Assembly (NCBI RefSeq): GCF_022919135.1
Contig: NZ_CP095049.1
Coordinates: 372,001 to 436,000, forward strand
Direction of reading: 5' to 3'
Origin: Hymenobacter cellulosivorans
Lineage (GTDB): Bacteria; Bacteroidota; Bacteroidia; Cytophagales; Hymenobacteraceae
Length of the DNA: 64,000 bases
The stretch's first letter is position 1. Each line of letters begins with the position of its first letter. Under the pieces are notes generated by a model. It was not told the DNA's origin, ran no database searches, and worked only from the letters and a program-made list of their open reading frames with translations. Position numbers and translations under genes: made by a program. Shown here piece by piece: positions 34,253 to 44,786 of this stretch.

Positions 34253-37105
34253 ATGCGCCGTCTAGGACTACTGTTTATTTTTCTGATTATCAGTTCCTTA
34301 GCCTTTGCCCAGCAAGGAGTAATCAGTGGTAAGGTAACTGATAAAAAGACGGGGGACGGCGTAATTGGCGCCACCGTGCTGGTCACGGGCACAGTGCAGG
34401 CGGCCCCGGTAGATGTGCAAGGAAATTACGAGCTCCGGCTTGCCCCCGGCACCTATAATATCACCATGACCTACATTGGCTACAAGCCGCTGACGTTTGC
34501 AGGTATTGTAGTAACGGCCAATGGCAAGACCACCCTAAACGGGGTGATGGAAGAAAACGCGACCAACCTGAAGGAGGTGACCGTGACGGGCCAGAAACAG
34601 ACCGGCACTGAGGTGGCCATGATTCAGGACCTGAAGAAAAGTGAGGTGGTGGTAAGCGGCATGAGCAACGACCAGATCGTGAAAACCCTGGACCGCGACG
34701 CGGCCGAAGTAGTGAAGCGAATTCCGGGCGTAACCATCCAAAACAACAACTTCATTGTCATCCGGGGTTTGGCCGAGCGCTATAATACAGTGCTCCTGAA
34801 CGACGCGCTGACTCCCTCGGCGGAAGTGGATACCCGCTCCTTCTCGTTTGATATTCTGCCCAGCTCGGTTATCGACCGGGTCTTGATTTTTAAATCGGGG
34901 TCCCCGGAACTGCCCGGCGAGTTTGGTGGTGGCGTAGTGAAAGTGTACACCAAAAACAGCGTACTGGACAACTCCACCAGCTTGAGCGTTTCGGGTTGGA
35001 GCCGCAGCACCAACACCTTTGACAGCGGCTACCTGACCTCCAACCACAGCAACACCGACTTCCTGGGCTTCGACAATGACCAGCGTAAAATGCCGGACGC
35101 TCTTAGCGTGTTGAAACCGGCTACGCCTTCGGATGCCACCCAGACGGAAGCTCTGCGCGGCAACCTGCGCAATGAATTTCTGCCCCGCGTAATCACCTCA
35201 CGGCCCGATTTGCGCCTTTCATTGGGTGTCAACCGCAAGTTTGAAATCGGGCAGGCCTACGTAAGCAACGTTACTTCGATTTCCTACTCCAACACGCAGG
35301 AACAGTATACCTCCGAGCGGCAGCGCTTCGATGCGTACATCCAGCCGGGCATTTTGCCCGACGCCGACTTTAGCTACGTGGATACCCGCAGCGTATCGGC
35401 CGTGCGGTTAGGCATCATTCACAACTACCAGGTTCGCTTCAATGACCGTAACCGCCTGGAGTTTCGCAACTTCTTCAACCAGTATGGCACCGATGAAGTC
35501 GTGAACCGCCAAGGTTTGAACTTTGAGAACGGTACTGGCCCCGACGCGCAACAGCGCAACGACTACGCCCTGCATTACCAAAGCCGGAGCATTTACTCAG
35601 GCCAGTTAGGCGGCAGCCACGATGTTGGCGCAACCAACAACACTACTCTTACCTGGGCCACGGGTTATAACTACGTAAACCGCGAAGAACCCGACTACCG
35701 CCAGAACCAGCAGGCCCGCTACAACCGCCCCGGCACCGAGGACGACCCTAATCTGCTCAAGGTCGTCATTGATATCGTGCCCCAAACCAGCTCCCGCTTC
35801 TACTCTACCCTGAACGAGAACACCTACATGGCCAGCGGGCAGGTAGAGCGCCGCTACCGGGGCCGTGATACCACCAGCGTTAATCAATACAAGGTGCGAG
35901 CCGGCTTCTATGCCGAGGAAAAGGAACGGAAATACAGCAGCCGCTACTTCAACTACGCTCGTTCGCGCAACTTCAACTTCGCGCTGGCCGACCTGCCGCT
36001 GAGCACGATTTTCAACGATGAGAACATCAACCCCGACGGCGGCTTTGTGCTGCGCGAAGGCACGCTGCCCCAAGACCGCTACACGGGTAAGAACCGCTTG
36101 GTAGCCGGCTACCTCAGCGGCGTAGCTCCCATATCGGACAAGTTTAGCTTCAGCGGCGGGGTGCGCCTGGAATACAACCGCAAGTCGTTGGCCTCAGGGG
36201 ATACGGAGTCGGAAACGTCGCCGGAGAAGCCCTACGAGGAAACCCGCACCTTCTGGCTGCCCTCGCTGAATGCTACCTACAACTTCACGCAGCGCAGCCT
36301 GCTGCGGGCAGGCGGTAGCGTGTCGGTAAACCGTCCGGAGTTCCGGGAAGTAGCCAACTACACGTACTACGACTTCAACACGAACTTCTTTATCCAGGGC
36401 TCGTCTGACCTGCGTACGGCCCGCATCTATAATGCCGACCTGCGCTACGAGTTCTACCCTACCCGGGCTGAGCTGTTGTCGGTGGGCGTATTCTACAAGC
36501 ACTTTACGGATGCCATTGAGCAAGTAACCCGCTCGACTTCGAACGTAACCCTGACCTACCAGAATGCCGACAAGGCCTACGACGTGGGCGTAGAGGTAGA
36601 GGCCCGCAAGTCGCTGCTGGATGTGACGGACAGCCGGTTTCTGCAGCGCTTCTCCTTCGTAGTAAATGCCTCGCTGATCCGCAGCCGGGTAGATCTGGAC
36701 ACAACGAAAGCCGAAAACCGGGATTTCGCCGTCACCAACCGGCCGCTGCAAGGCCAGTCGCCCTACGTGGTGAACTTCGGCACCTTCTATCAGGACGACG
36801 AGCACCACTGGCAGATTTCGGCCCAGTACAACATCATTGGCCCTCGCCTGGCCTTTGTAGGCGACAAGACCCAGAACTACAGCGTATTTGACCTGCCCCG
36901 CCACGTAGTGGATCTGGCCGTGACCAAAGGTTTCAAATCGCACCTGGAAGTGCGGGCCGGCGTGCAGAACCTGCTCAACCAGCAAGTGCGGCAGTACTAC
37001 GACATTGACCGCAACGGCAAGATCAACGGCTTCGAGAAGGATGCGGTGTTTGCCCGCTACCGCCGGGGCGTATACTCGACGCTGGGCCTGACCTACCGCT
37101 TCTAG
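34253..37105 (+). CDS. TonB-dependent outer-membrane receptor with CarboxypepD-reg domain
   Basis: A 950-residue outer-membrane transporter. After the signal peptide (MRRLGLLFIFLIISSLAFAQ) comes a CarboxypepD-reg-like domain (~22-105: GVISGKVTDKKTGDGVIGAT, GTYNITMTYIGYKP), then a plug domain (~110-230, with VVKRIPGVTIQNNNFIVIRGL and PSSVIDRVLIFKSGSPELPG) and a C-terminal barrel ending YSTLGLTYRF. The family imports large substrates using TonB energy. It is paired with a type IX beta-helix protein 129 bases downstream, so the two may act on one substrate (inference); this is not a SusC/SusD pair, as no SusD is present. The substrate is unknown. Confidence 0.92.
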   Translation: MRRLGLLFIFLIISSLAFAQQGVISGKVTDKKTGDGVIGATVLVTGTVQAAPVDVQGNYELRLAPGTYNITMTYIGYKPLTFAGIVVTANGKTTLNGVMEENATNLKEVTVTGQKQTGTEVAMIQDLKKSEVVVSGMSNDQIVKTLDRDAAEVVKRIPGVTIQNNNFIVIRGLAERYNTVLLNDALTPSAEVDTRSFSFDILPSSVIDRVLIFKSGSPELPGEFGGGVVKVYTKNSVLDNSTSLSVSGWSRSTNTFDSGYLTSNHSNTDFLGFDNDQRKMPDALSVLKPATPSDATQTEALRGNLRNEFLPRVITSRPDLRLSLGVNRKFEIGQAYVSNVTSISYSNTQEQYTSERQRFDAYIQPGILPDADFSYVDTRSVSAVRLGIIHNYQVRFNDRNRLEFRNFFNQYGTDEVVNRQGLNFENGTGPDAQQRNDYALHYQSRSIYSGQLGGSHDVGATNNTTLTWATGYNYVNREEPDYRQNQQARYNRPGTEDDPNLLKVVIDIVPQTSSRFYSTLNENTYMASGQVERRYRGRDTTSVNQYKVRAGFYAEEKERKYSSRYFNYARSRNFNFALADLPLSTIFNDENINPDGGFVLREGTLPQDRYTGKNRLVAGYLSGVAPISDKFSFSGGVRLEYNRKSLASGDTESETSPEKPYEETRTFWLPSLNATYNFTQRSLLRAGGSVSVNRPEFREVANYTYYDFNTNFFIQGSSDLRTARIYNADLRYEFYPTRAELLSVGVFYKHFTDAIEQVTRSTSNVTLTYQNADKAYDVGVEVEARKSLLDVTDSRFLQRFSFVVNASLIRSRVDLDTTKAENRDFAVTNRPLQGQSPYVVNFGTFYQDDEHHWQISAQYNIIGPRLAFVGDKTQNYSVFDLPRHVVDLAVTKGFKSHLEVRAGVQNLLNQQVRQYYDIDRNGKINGFEKDAVFARYRRGVYSTLGLTYRF

Positions 37106-37234
37106 GTCCTTACCGCTTTTAGGTAACAGAAACATAACCGGGAAGCAGCAAAACGGTAACGCCGAATCATTTTCCCGGGACCGGGAGCTGCTGACCTTTG
37201 TCGCACTATTCATCCTCCTTCTAAGTGTCTCCTC

Positions 37235-38959
37235 ATGAAAAAGACGGTACTCACCCTGCTTATGGCAGCCATGGTCGTAGCTTCAGCTCAGGCCCAATGC
37301 CCCGCTAACCCGGTCAATCTGGTATCGGTAGGCACTGGTACGTCGGCCAAAACCGGGTTTGAAATCACGACCAACACGACTTGGACGCGCAGCAATATCT
37401 ACCTGCTCAACGGGATTGTGTACGTGAACAGCGGCGTGACCCTGACTATCGAGCCGGGCACCATCATCAAGGGCAGCTTCGCCAATCAGGGCGCCCTCGT
37501 CATTCGGCGCGGCGGCAAGATCAACGCAGCCGGCACGGCGACCCAGCCCATTGTATTTACCTCCGAAAAGCCCGCCGGCCAGCGCCAGCCCGGCGACTGG
37601 GGCGGCGTGATTATCTGCGGCAACGCCCCCACCAACAAAGCCGGCGACCCTCAGATTGAAGGTGGCACGCTGGCTAACTACGGCGGCAATGACCCCAACG
37701 ACAACTCGGGCGTCCTGCAATACGTGCGGATTGAGTACCCCGGCATTCCTTTCCTGCCCGGCAACGAAATCAACGGCCTGACCCTGGGCGGTGTGGGCGC
37801 CGGCACTACCATCGACCACATCCAGGTAACGGCTTCCGGCGACGACTCCTTCGAGTGGTTTGGCGGTAGCGTTAACGCCAAATACCTGATTGCCCTGGCC
37901 GGCACCGACGACGATTTCGATACTGACAACGGTTTCTCAGGCCGGGTGCAGTTCGGTGTGGCCGTACGCGACCAGAGCCGCGGCGACTTTGCTAATAACG
38001 GCGTCTCGAACGGCTTCGAAAGCGACAACGACTCTGACAACAGCGCCCGCACGCCCCAGACTTCGGCCGTGTTTTCGAACATGACGATTCTGCTGCCGAC
38101 CTCCCCTGCTCCGGCCAGCCCATTCAACAACTCGGCCGGCGCGCTTATTCGTCAGAACTCGGCCCAAAGCATCTTTAACAGTGTCTTCGCCGGGCGCCGC
38201 TCGGGTCTGGAAATCGCCGGTGGCGGTGCCGGCACCACGCAGGCCAATGCCACTTCCGGCGCTCTGGCATTCCAGAACAACGTGCTGGCGGGTTACTCGC
38301 CCCGCGCCGGCCGGATTGGCGGTGCGACATCCGCTACTCCCGCCTTCAACATCAATGCCTTCGTAGGGGGTAACGGCAACGACACGACCCGCACGGTAGC
38401 GGGTGTGGGCCTGAACGGGGACAACTTCTTCTTCAACGGCAACTGCAGCGGTAATGCGCAGTGCGTACCGAGCTTCGCCCTGCCCGCAACCTCCATGCTC
38501 AATGCAGGTGCCGCTTTCACCAGCAGCAAGCTGACCGGCGCCGGTAACGGCGGCCCCAACAGCACGTTCGAAGTGGTAAACTACCGGGGAGCCTTCGGGG
38601 CTACCAACTGGGCTACGGGCTGGACCAACTTCAATCCGCAGAACACCTGCTACAACACCCCGGGTTCGGTACTGGCTGCCAAGTCGGCAGCCGACGAGAA
38701 AGTGCAGGCCCTGAGCGTAGCTCCTAACCCCACGGAAGGTGCCGCAGTGCTGTCCTTCGACCTGCCCCGTGCAGCAGTCGTAACGGTGCGCGTGCTGGAC
38801 GTAACGGGCCGGGAAGTAGCCCTGGTGAGCGGTGCTACCAAGCTGCTGGCCGGCAACCAGACTATCCAACTGCCCGCTTCGCTGAAAGCTGGCTTGTATT
38901 TGGCCTCGGTTACGACCGAAGGCAGTGTACAGACCGTACGCTTTGTAGTAGCTAAATAA
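37235..38959 (+). CDS. Beta-helix surface protein with type IX sorting domain
   Basis: A 574-residue exported protein: signal peptide (MKKTVLTLLMAAMVVASAQA), then a long region of right-handed beta-helix character (repeats such as GTIIKGSFANQGALVIRRGG, QPIVFTSEKPAGQRQPGDWG, GVLQYVRIEYPG, FEWFGGSVNAKYLIAL), and a C-terminal type A sorting domain (~495-574: VAPNPTEGAAVLSFDL, DVTGREVALV, LKAGLYLASVTTEG, then VVAK). It should cross the outer membrane through SprA and be attached to the surface or released. Asp-rich loops (GTDDDFDTDNGF, ESDNDSDNSA) may bind calcium. No catalytic motif is recognised. Probably cotranscribed with the TonB receptor. Confidence 0.85.
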   Translation: MKKTVLTLLMAAMVVASAQAQCPANPVNLVSVGTGTSAKTGFEITTNTTWTRSNIYLLNGIVYVNSGVTLTIEPGTIIKGSFANQGALVIRRGGKINAAGTATQPIVFTSEKPAGQRQPGDWGGVIICGNAPTNKAGDPQIEGGTLANYGGNDPNDNSGVLQYVRIEYPGIPFLPGNEINGLTLGGVGAGTTIDHIQVTASGDDSFEWFGGSVNAKYLIALAGTDDDFDTDNGFSGRVQFGVAVRDQSRGDFANNGVSNGFESDNDSDNSARTPQTSAVFSNMTILLPTSPAPASPFNNSAGALIRQNSAQSIFNSVFAGRRSGLEIAGGGAGTTQANATSGALAFQNNVLAGYSPRAGRIGGATSATPAFNINAFVGGNGNDTTRTVAGVGLNGDNFFFNGNCSGNAQCVPSFALPATSMLNAGAAFTSSKLTGAGNGGPNSTFEVVNYRGAFGATNWATGWTNFNPQNTCYNTPGSVLAAKSAADEKVQALSVAPNPTEGAAVLSFDLPRAAVVTVRVLDVTGREVALVSGATKLLAGNQTIQLPASLKAGLYLASVTTEGSVQTVRFVVAK

Positions 38960-38977
38960 GTAACATACTACCTACTT

Positions 38978-39018
38978 AAGGAGCCAAGCATTCCACCCGG
39001 AGTGGCTTGGCTCCTTTT
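38978..39018 (+). terminator. Terminator after the beta-helix protein gene
   Basis: AAGGAGCCAAGC/GCTTGGCTCCTT stem with a T tail. Confidence 0.85.
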
Positions 39019-39187
39019 CTTTTCCCACTATTTACTACTTACAAAGGCAATAATTTATTTACAAAATATTCACAACGCGCTTAGTAACTACCTACCAACG
39101 ACCAACTAAAACTAGTCCTTCTCTACCATACCGCCCTATTGCAATTGATTCAGTCCAATTCAACCATTACACCTAATCCCATTAACC

Positions 39188-40768
39188 ATGAAAACCAATT
39201 TATTCCGCTTACTCATTCTTTTCAGCGCTTTGCTGGCGAGCTGCTCCAAAGAGGCCCAAGACACGCCGGCTCCTACTGCGGTAGCGCATAGTGAGGCAGC
39301 CACTATTCAGTCATCGGATGATATGATGACCCTGGGCCGGCAATTAGAAAACCCTTACACGGTAAGCACTATGCTAAAAGCCAGTAATAATCTGGCAGCC
39401 CGCGGTTACTCCACCAATGTCAATATCCGCACGACCCACCTGTACGTTCGTTTTTTGCCGAAAAGCACCCAGGAATATTATTTGATGGCCAAGGATGATG
39501 CCCTGGACATCTACGACCATCCGCTGGATTATGAAATAGCCCAATCGGGCGGTACGTACCACGACCCGTCTATTCCGAGTGACCAGTACTCGTGGCAGTA
39601 TTGCGCCGTGAAAGCGGGGTATAAGTTTCCCGCTATTCAATACGAAGTACTCGCCGAGCTGTATCTACCGGAAACCGACAAAGCGGTGGCCGACGCCAGC
39701 AGCTTAGACCTGCTCGAAAATGAAGCCATGGTCATCACGGGCAACAGTGAGCCGAATACGGAGCTGCGCGTTGCTTCCTTCACTCCGGGCGGCCGAATCC
39801 AGGTCCGCAACGTGTTTCAGTACCGGGATTTCCGGGACAACCAAACCAAAACAGTAGACCAGATGATTGGGCTGGAGGGTGCCCAGGTGCGCGCTAACCG
39901 CTGGTTTACTACCCACCGCGCCATTACGGACGAGAATGGCTACTACCGGATGAACGACAGTTTCAAGAACCCCTGCAATTATAGCATCAAGTGGGAACGG
40001 CCCGACTTTGACATCCTGGACCGGGCCATATTTGGTCAGGCCACGCTGGACGGGCCCAAAAAATCCGGGGACTGGAATACTGATATTACCGGTGGCAACC
40101 AGTTATTCTATGCCACTATTCACCGGGGCGCCTGGGATTATTATTACAACGACCAATTGCGTAACAGCTTTGGTTTGAAAAAACCCCCAACGCGGGATAA
40201 TATTTTTCAACAGCGCGTTTCGCTGCTGGCCAAAGATGAAAGTGCTACTGTTAACGGAGACTATTCCGGCTGGCGCGCCGCGTTTGGATTTCCTCACATC
40301 CGTATTTTCCGCTCCAACCGTAATTCCGACGAAATATATTCCACTACAGTGCATGAGTTGGCTCACGCTTCACACCAGGAAAACCGTGGCTGGTCATCAT
40401 TCAATAACGTGGATGACGTAATTACGGAAAGCTGGGCACGTTGCGTGCAGTATTACTTCACTCTCTATCGGTTTATTCGCTACGCAGGCGGCTATGAATG
40501 GGCCGATCGTTATCAGAATACGCCCATTGTGCGCACCCCCCAACTGCACGCCTATACGCCCATGTTCCTGGATATGTGCGACGACTTCGACCAAAGCTAC
40601 AAGTATGGCCCAACGCGCTTTATTGACCAGTGGGATGGCAACTATTATATGTTACGGCCCATTGAACAAGCGTTATCAACGGCCAGCACTTTCCAGGATT
40701 TGGAGCGCCTGCTGAATAGCACCGGCACCGATCAGTCGGCCACCGATTATTATAACCAGTACAAGTAA
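39188..40768 (+). CDS. Putative gluzincin-type zinc metallopeptidase lipoprotein
   Basis: A 526-residue lipoprotein: lipobox LLASC with acyl Cys19. The long N-terminal region has no recognised family; around residues 205-280 it has a beta-sandwich-like part (VFQYRDFRDNQTKTVDQMIG, ITDENGYYRM), which resembles a carboxypeptidase-regulatory-like module. A zinc-protease signature is present: HELAH at 389-393 and Glu414 in ITESWAR 21 residues later, the HExxH-plus-Glu spacing of gluzincins. The protein is rich in Tyr, Trp and Asn. Base composition is AT-richer than in neighbours, with more A/T at third positions, which suggests transfer or weaker expression selection. Function is unproved; peptidase activity is inferred from the motif. 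Confidence 0.65.
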   Translation: MKTNLFRLLILFSALLASCSKEAQDTPAPTAVAHSEAATIQSSDDMMTLGRQLENPYTVSTMLKASNNLAARGYSTNVNIRTTHLYVRFLPKSTQEYYLMAKDDALDIYDHPLDYEIAQSGGTYHDPSIPSDQYSWQYCAVKAGYKFPAIQYEVLAELYLPETDKAVADASSLDLLENEAMVITGNSEPNTELRVASFTPGGRIQVRNVFQYRDFRDNQTKTVDQMIGLEGAQVRANRWFTTHRAITDENGYYRMNDSFKNPCNYSIKWERPDFDILDRAIFGQATLDGPKKSGDWNTDITGGNQLFYATIHRGAWDYYYNDQLRNSFGLKKPPTRDNIFQQRVSLLAKDESATVNGDYSGWRAAFGFPHIRIFRSNRNSDEIYSTTVHELAHASHQENRGWSSFNNVDDVITESWARCVQYYFTLYRFIRYAGGYEWADRYQNTPIVRTPQLHAYTPMFLDMCDDFDQSYKYGPTRFIDQWDGNYYMLRPIEQALSTASTFQDLERLLNSTGTDQSATDYYNQYK

Positions 40769-40889
40769 GCTGCTGCACGGAATTAACTGTTTGCAGCCAA
40801 CCTACTACCGGCAACAATAGTGGTTTGGCTACCCCAAAACCGGTAGCTGCCAGATTAGAAAAACGCAAACCGTACGAATTCTCCGCAGC

Positions 40890-40929
40890 AAAACAGCTCT
40901 GTTACCAATGGTAGCAGAGCTGTTTTTTT
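40890..40929 (+). terminator. Terminator after the metallopeptidase gene
   Basis: AAAACAGCTCTG/CAGAGCTGTTTT stem with extra pairing inside (ACC/GGT) and a T run to 40929. Confidence 0.88.
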
Positions 40930-41016
40930 ATAAGGACCAGTCCGCAGCCCGCTGTGGCGCTCTGCTTGCTTTGCCCGATATTGCGGAGATTGTTCGTGTC
41001 TTATCAGTGCCGTGCC

Positions 41017-42240
41017 ATGAGAATTCTTCACTTGCCCAAGTGGTACCCCCACCGCTACGACGACCAGGATGGCGACTTTGTAGCCCGACACGTAGCCGCC
41101 ATTGCCCCGCACGCCCAGGTGGCCGTGCTTTTTGCCGCCGTAGCCCGTGGCCCCTTGCCCCACTGGACCGACTGCGAAGCCGACCTGGACGGCGAGATAC
41201 CCACCCTACGCTATTACTACCGGGCGCAGTTCACCGGCCTAGCGCCCGTGGATAAAGCCTTGAAGTTGCTGCTGTATTTCTGGTGCCTGGCCCAGGGCTA
41301 CCGCCGGTTGACTACGCGCTGGGGCGGGCCACCCCAGCTGGTGCATGTGCACGTGCTGCTGCGCACGGGCTTGTTTGCGTGGTGGCTCAGGCTCACGCGG
41401 GGCATTCCCTACCTCATCACTGAGCACTGGACGCTGTATCTGCCCCAAAATGCCGGACGCATCGGCAAGGTGCGGCGCTGGCTAAGCCAGCGCATTATCG
41501 GGCGGGCCGACGCCCTGCACACGGTGTCACGTAACTTGCAGCAGGCTATGCAGCAATTGGACCTGGTTAATGCCCGCCCGGTAGTAATTCCCAACGTAGT
41601 CGACACCCAGGCTTTCAAGCCGGCGGCCCTGGTTCCGAATTCCCGGGAACGGGTAATACCCGGCCAGCTGCTGCACGTGGCGGCTTTCAATGAGCAGGCC
41701 AAAAACCTGAGCGGCATTCTGCGGGTGGTGGCCCGCCTAGCAGATCGGTGGCCTGGGCTTACGCTACGCATTGCCGGCTACGGACCTGCCGAAGCCGAAG
41801 TGCGGCAACTAGCTACCACGCTGGGCCTGCTGGATACGCGCGTGTTTTTTCTGGGCAAGCTCACCCAGGCCGAGGTGGCGGCGGAAATGCGCCGGGCTGC
41901 CTGCCTGGTGTTGTTCAGCAATTACGAAAACCTGCCGTGCGTGCTGATTGAAGCCCAGGCCAGTGGCTTGCCGGCCGTGGCTACCGCCGTGGGTGGCGTG
42001 CCCGAGCTGCTGCCGCCCGATGGCTCCCGGGGCCTGTTGGTAGCTCCCCAGGACGAAGCGGCTCTCGAACAGGCCCTGTCTACGGTGCTGCGTCATCCGG
42101 AACGCTTCGAAGCCCGGCAGCTGCGCCACCACGCGGTGGCCCACTTCAGCTATGGGGAAGTAGGCCGGCAGTTTGCGCAGCTGTATGCGCAGGTACTGCG
42201 GCCGGCGGCCGGTGGCTCCTCTTCCCCACTTCCCTCATGA
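41017..42240 (+). CDS. GT4-family glycosyltransferase
   Basis: A 407-residue GT-B enzyme that adds a sugar from an NDP-sugar to a growing lipid-linked glycan at the cytosolic face of the membrane. The start MRILHLPKWYPHRYDDQDGDF is typical of the family's acceptor domain. The donor-side domain shows NVVDTQAFKP, LLHVAAFNEQAKNLSGIL, and the E-x7-E signature in ENLPCVLIEAQASGLPAVAT with GGVPELL. ATG 41017 is chosen; the frame is open 21 codons further upstream but that part follows the terminator closely and looks non-coding. It overlaps the flippase start by 4 bases (ATGA), so the two are coupled. Confidence 0.92.
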   Translation: MRILHLPKWYPHRYDDQDGDFVARHVAAIAPHAQVAVLFAAVARGPLPHWTDCEADLDGEIPTLRYYYRAQFTGLAPVDKALKLLLYFWCLAQGYRRLTTRWGGPPQLVHVHVLLRTGLFAWWLRLTRGIPYLITEHWTLYLPQNAGRIGKVRRWLSQRIIGRADALHTVSRNLQQAMQQLDLVNARPVVIPNVVDTQAFKPAALVPNSRERVIPGQLLHVAAFNEQAKNLSGILRVVARLADRWPGLTLRIAGYGPAEAEVRQLATTLGLLDTRVFFLGKLTQAEVAAEMRRAACLVLFSNYENLPCVLIEAQASGLPAVATAVGGVPELLPPDGSRGLLVAPQDEAALEQALSTVLRHPERFEARQLRHHAVAHFSYGEVGRQFAQLYAQVLRPAAGGSSSPLPS

Positions 42241-43505
42241 TTCGTCGGATTCTGCAGAACTTTGCCACTCGCCTGGCTACAGCGGTGCTCAGCTTCGCCA
42301 TCGTGTGGCTCACGGCCCGCTACCTGGGTGCCACCGGCCGCGGCGACGTCAGCCTGTTCGTAACCGACTGCGCGGCTATGCTGCTCTTTATTGGATTACT
42401 GGGCGGCTCGTCCCTTATTTATCTGGCCCCGAAGCGTAGCATCTGGCTTTTGCTGGTGCCAGCCTACGCCTGGGCTACGTTGGTGTGTGTGGTCGGCACC
42501 GCCGCCGTGGGTCTGCTGCGCACGGTGCCGCTGCTGTATCTGGGCCACCTGTTGGCCTTATCACTGTTACAGGCCTATTTCTCCATCAATACCTCTCTGC
42601 TACTGGGGCGTAAACAGGAAGCAAGTTTCAACCTGCTGAACCTGCTGCAGGTGGGGCTCCTGGCGGCTAGCATGCTACTAGCTTTTGCCGGCCTACAATG
42701 GCGGGAGCTGGCCGTCTATTATTACGCCACCTACGTGGCCTACGGGCTGCCGCTGCTACTGAGCTTCGGGGCCCTTTACCGTCTTCCCGACCGGTGGGCA
42801 GGGGGGCTAGGACTGCGCGACACGGTGCGGGAGCTGGCCTACCACAGCCGCGGGGCACATTTTTCCAATATCCTGACATTCGCTAACTACCGGCTGAGCT
42901 ATTATTTCGTGGCGCACTACGCCGATGCCCGGGCCCTGGGCGTGCTCAGTGTTGGCGTGGCGCTGGCCGAAGCCATCTGGCTGATTCCGCGCAGCACGGC
43001 CTTGGTGCAGTACGTCGACCTGGTTCATGCCACCGATAAACACGCTCAGATTGTCCCTACCCTGCGCATTGCCCGACTTACCCTGCTGAGTACAACCCTG
43101 GCGGTGGTATTTTTGTGCGCCCTGCCGGCTCAGGTGCTTACGGTTATCTTCGGCCCCGAATTCGGCGCGGCCCAGCCCGTAATTCTGCGGCTGGCCCCGG
43201 GCGTGGTGGCCATAGCCGTCAACGTGATGTGCAGCACCTACTTTGCGGGCACAGGCCACTACCGCACCAATAACCTGGCGGCTACCGTGGGGCTGCTCGT
43301 GACGCTACCAGCCTGCTGGCTCCTAATTCCGGTGCTGGGCATCAATGGGGCGGCCCTGGCTAGCAGCTTATCCTATCTAGCCTCTATGACTTACCTGTTT
43401 TACCGGTTTTCCCAAGCCACCGGCGCGGGATGGACGGCTCTGTTGCCCGGCAGCAACGACCTGACTTATCTGCGGCAACTGCTACGGCGCGGCACCGCTG
43501 CCTAA
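42237..43505 (+). CDS. Wzx-like lipid-linked oligosaccharide flippase
   Basis: A 422-residue membrane protein with about 12 hydrophobic spans, starting MIRRILQNFATRLATAVLSF and VARYLGATGRGD-like WLTARYLGATGRGDVSLFV, the hallmark of the MOP-superfamily oligosaccharide flippases. Coupled by a 4-base ATGA overlap to the GT4 gene, it likely moves the glycan that the transferase helps to build across the inner membrane. It is shorter and only loosely similar to the flippase at 5979-7478. A polymerase or ligase gene is not seen next to it. Confidence 0.88.
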   Translation: MIRRILQNFATRLATAVLSFAIVWLTARYLGATGRGDVSLFVTDCAAMLLFIGLLGGSSLIYLAPKRSIWLLLVPAYAWATLVCVVGTAAVGLLRTVPLLYLGHLLALSLLQAYFSINTSLLLGRKQEASFNLLNLLQVGLLAASMLLAFAGLQWRELAVYYYATYVAYGLPLLLSFGALYRLPDRWAGGLGLRDTVRELAYHSRGAHFSNILTFANYRLSYYFVAHYADARALGVLSVGVALAEAIWLIPRSTALVQYVDLVHATDKHAQIVPTLRIARLTLLSTTLAVVFLCALPAQVLTVIFGPEFGAAQPVILRLAPGVVAIAVNVMCSTYFAGTGHYRTNNLAATVGLLVTLPACWLLIPVLGINGAALASSLSYLASMTYLFYRFSQATGAGWTALLPGSNDLTYLRQLLRRGTAA

Positions 43506-43616
43506 GAGCCAAGCGGCGGATGCCCATAGCGTGCGTAGCAGGTTCTTTGTAAGGTTCGGGGACTCTACTTGGCGCGGCTATAATTCCGGTAAACTAAATA
43601 CTCCCCATTTCACCGT

Positions 43617-44615
<999 letters not shown>

Positions 44616-44786
44616 AAGAAACGGGAACGGTACTCTCGTTAAAGGTAGCAAAAGCGCACCGACCTGCCGGTACCACGCCGCGGAATTTGGGTCTGCCGGA
44701 GCCTTTTTACCGGCCTTGATCTTGATGGCATGTGCAGCAGAACCGGTATATTCGCTGGATTCTTAGCTCCTCTATTCTTACCGGCC

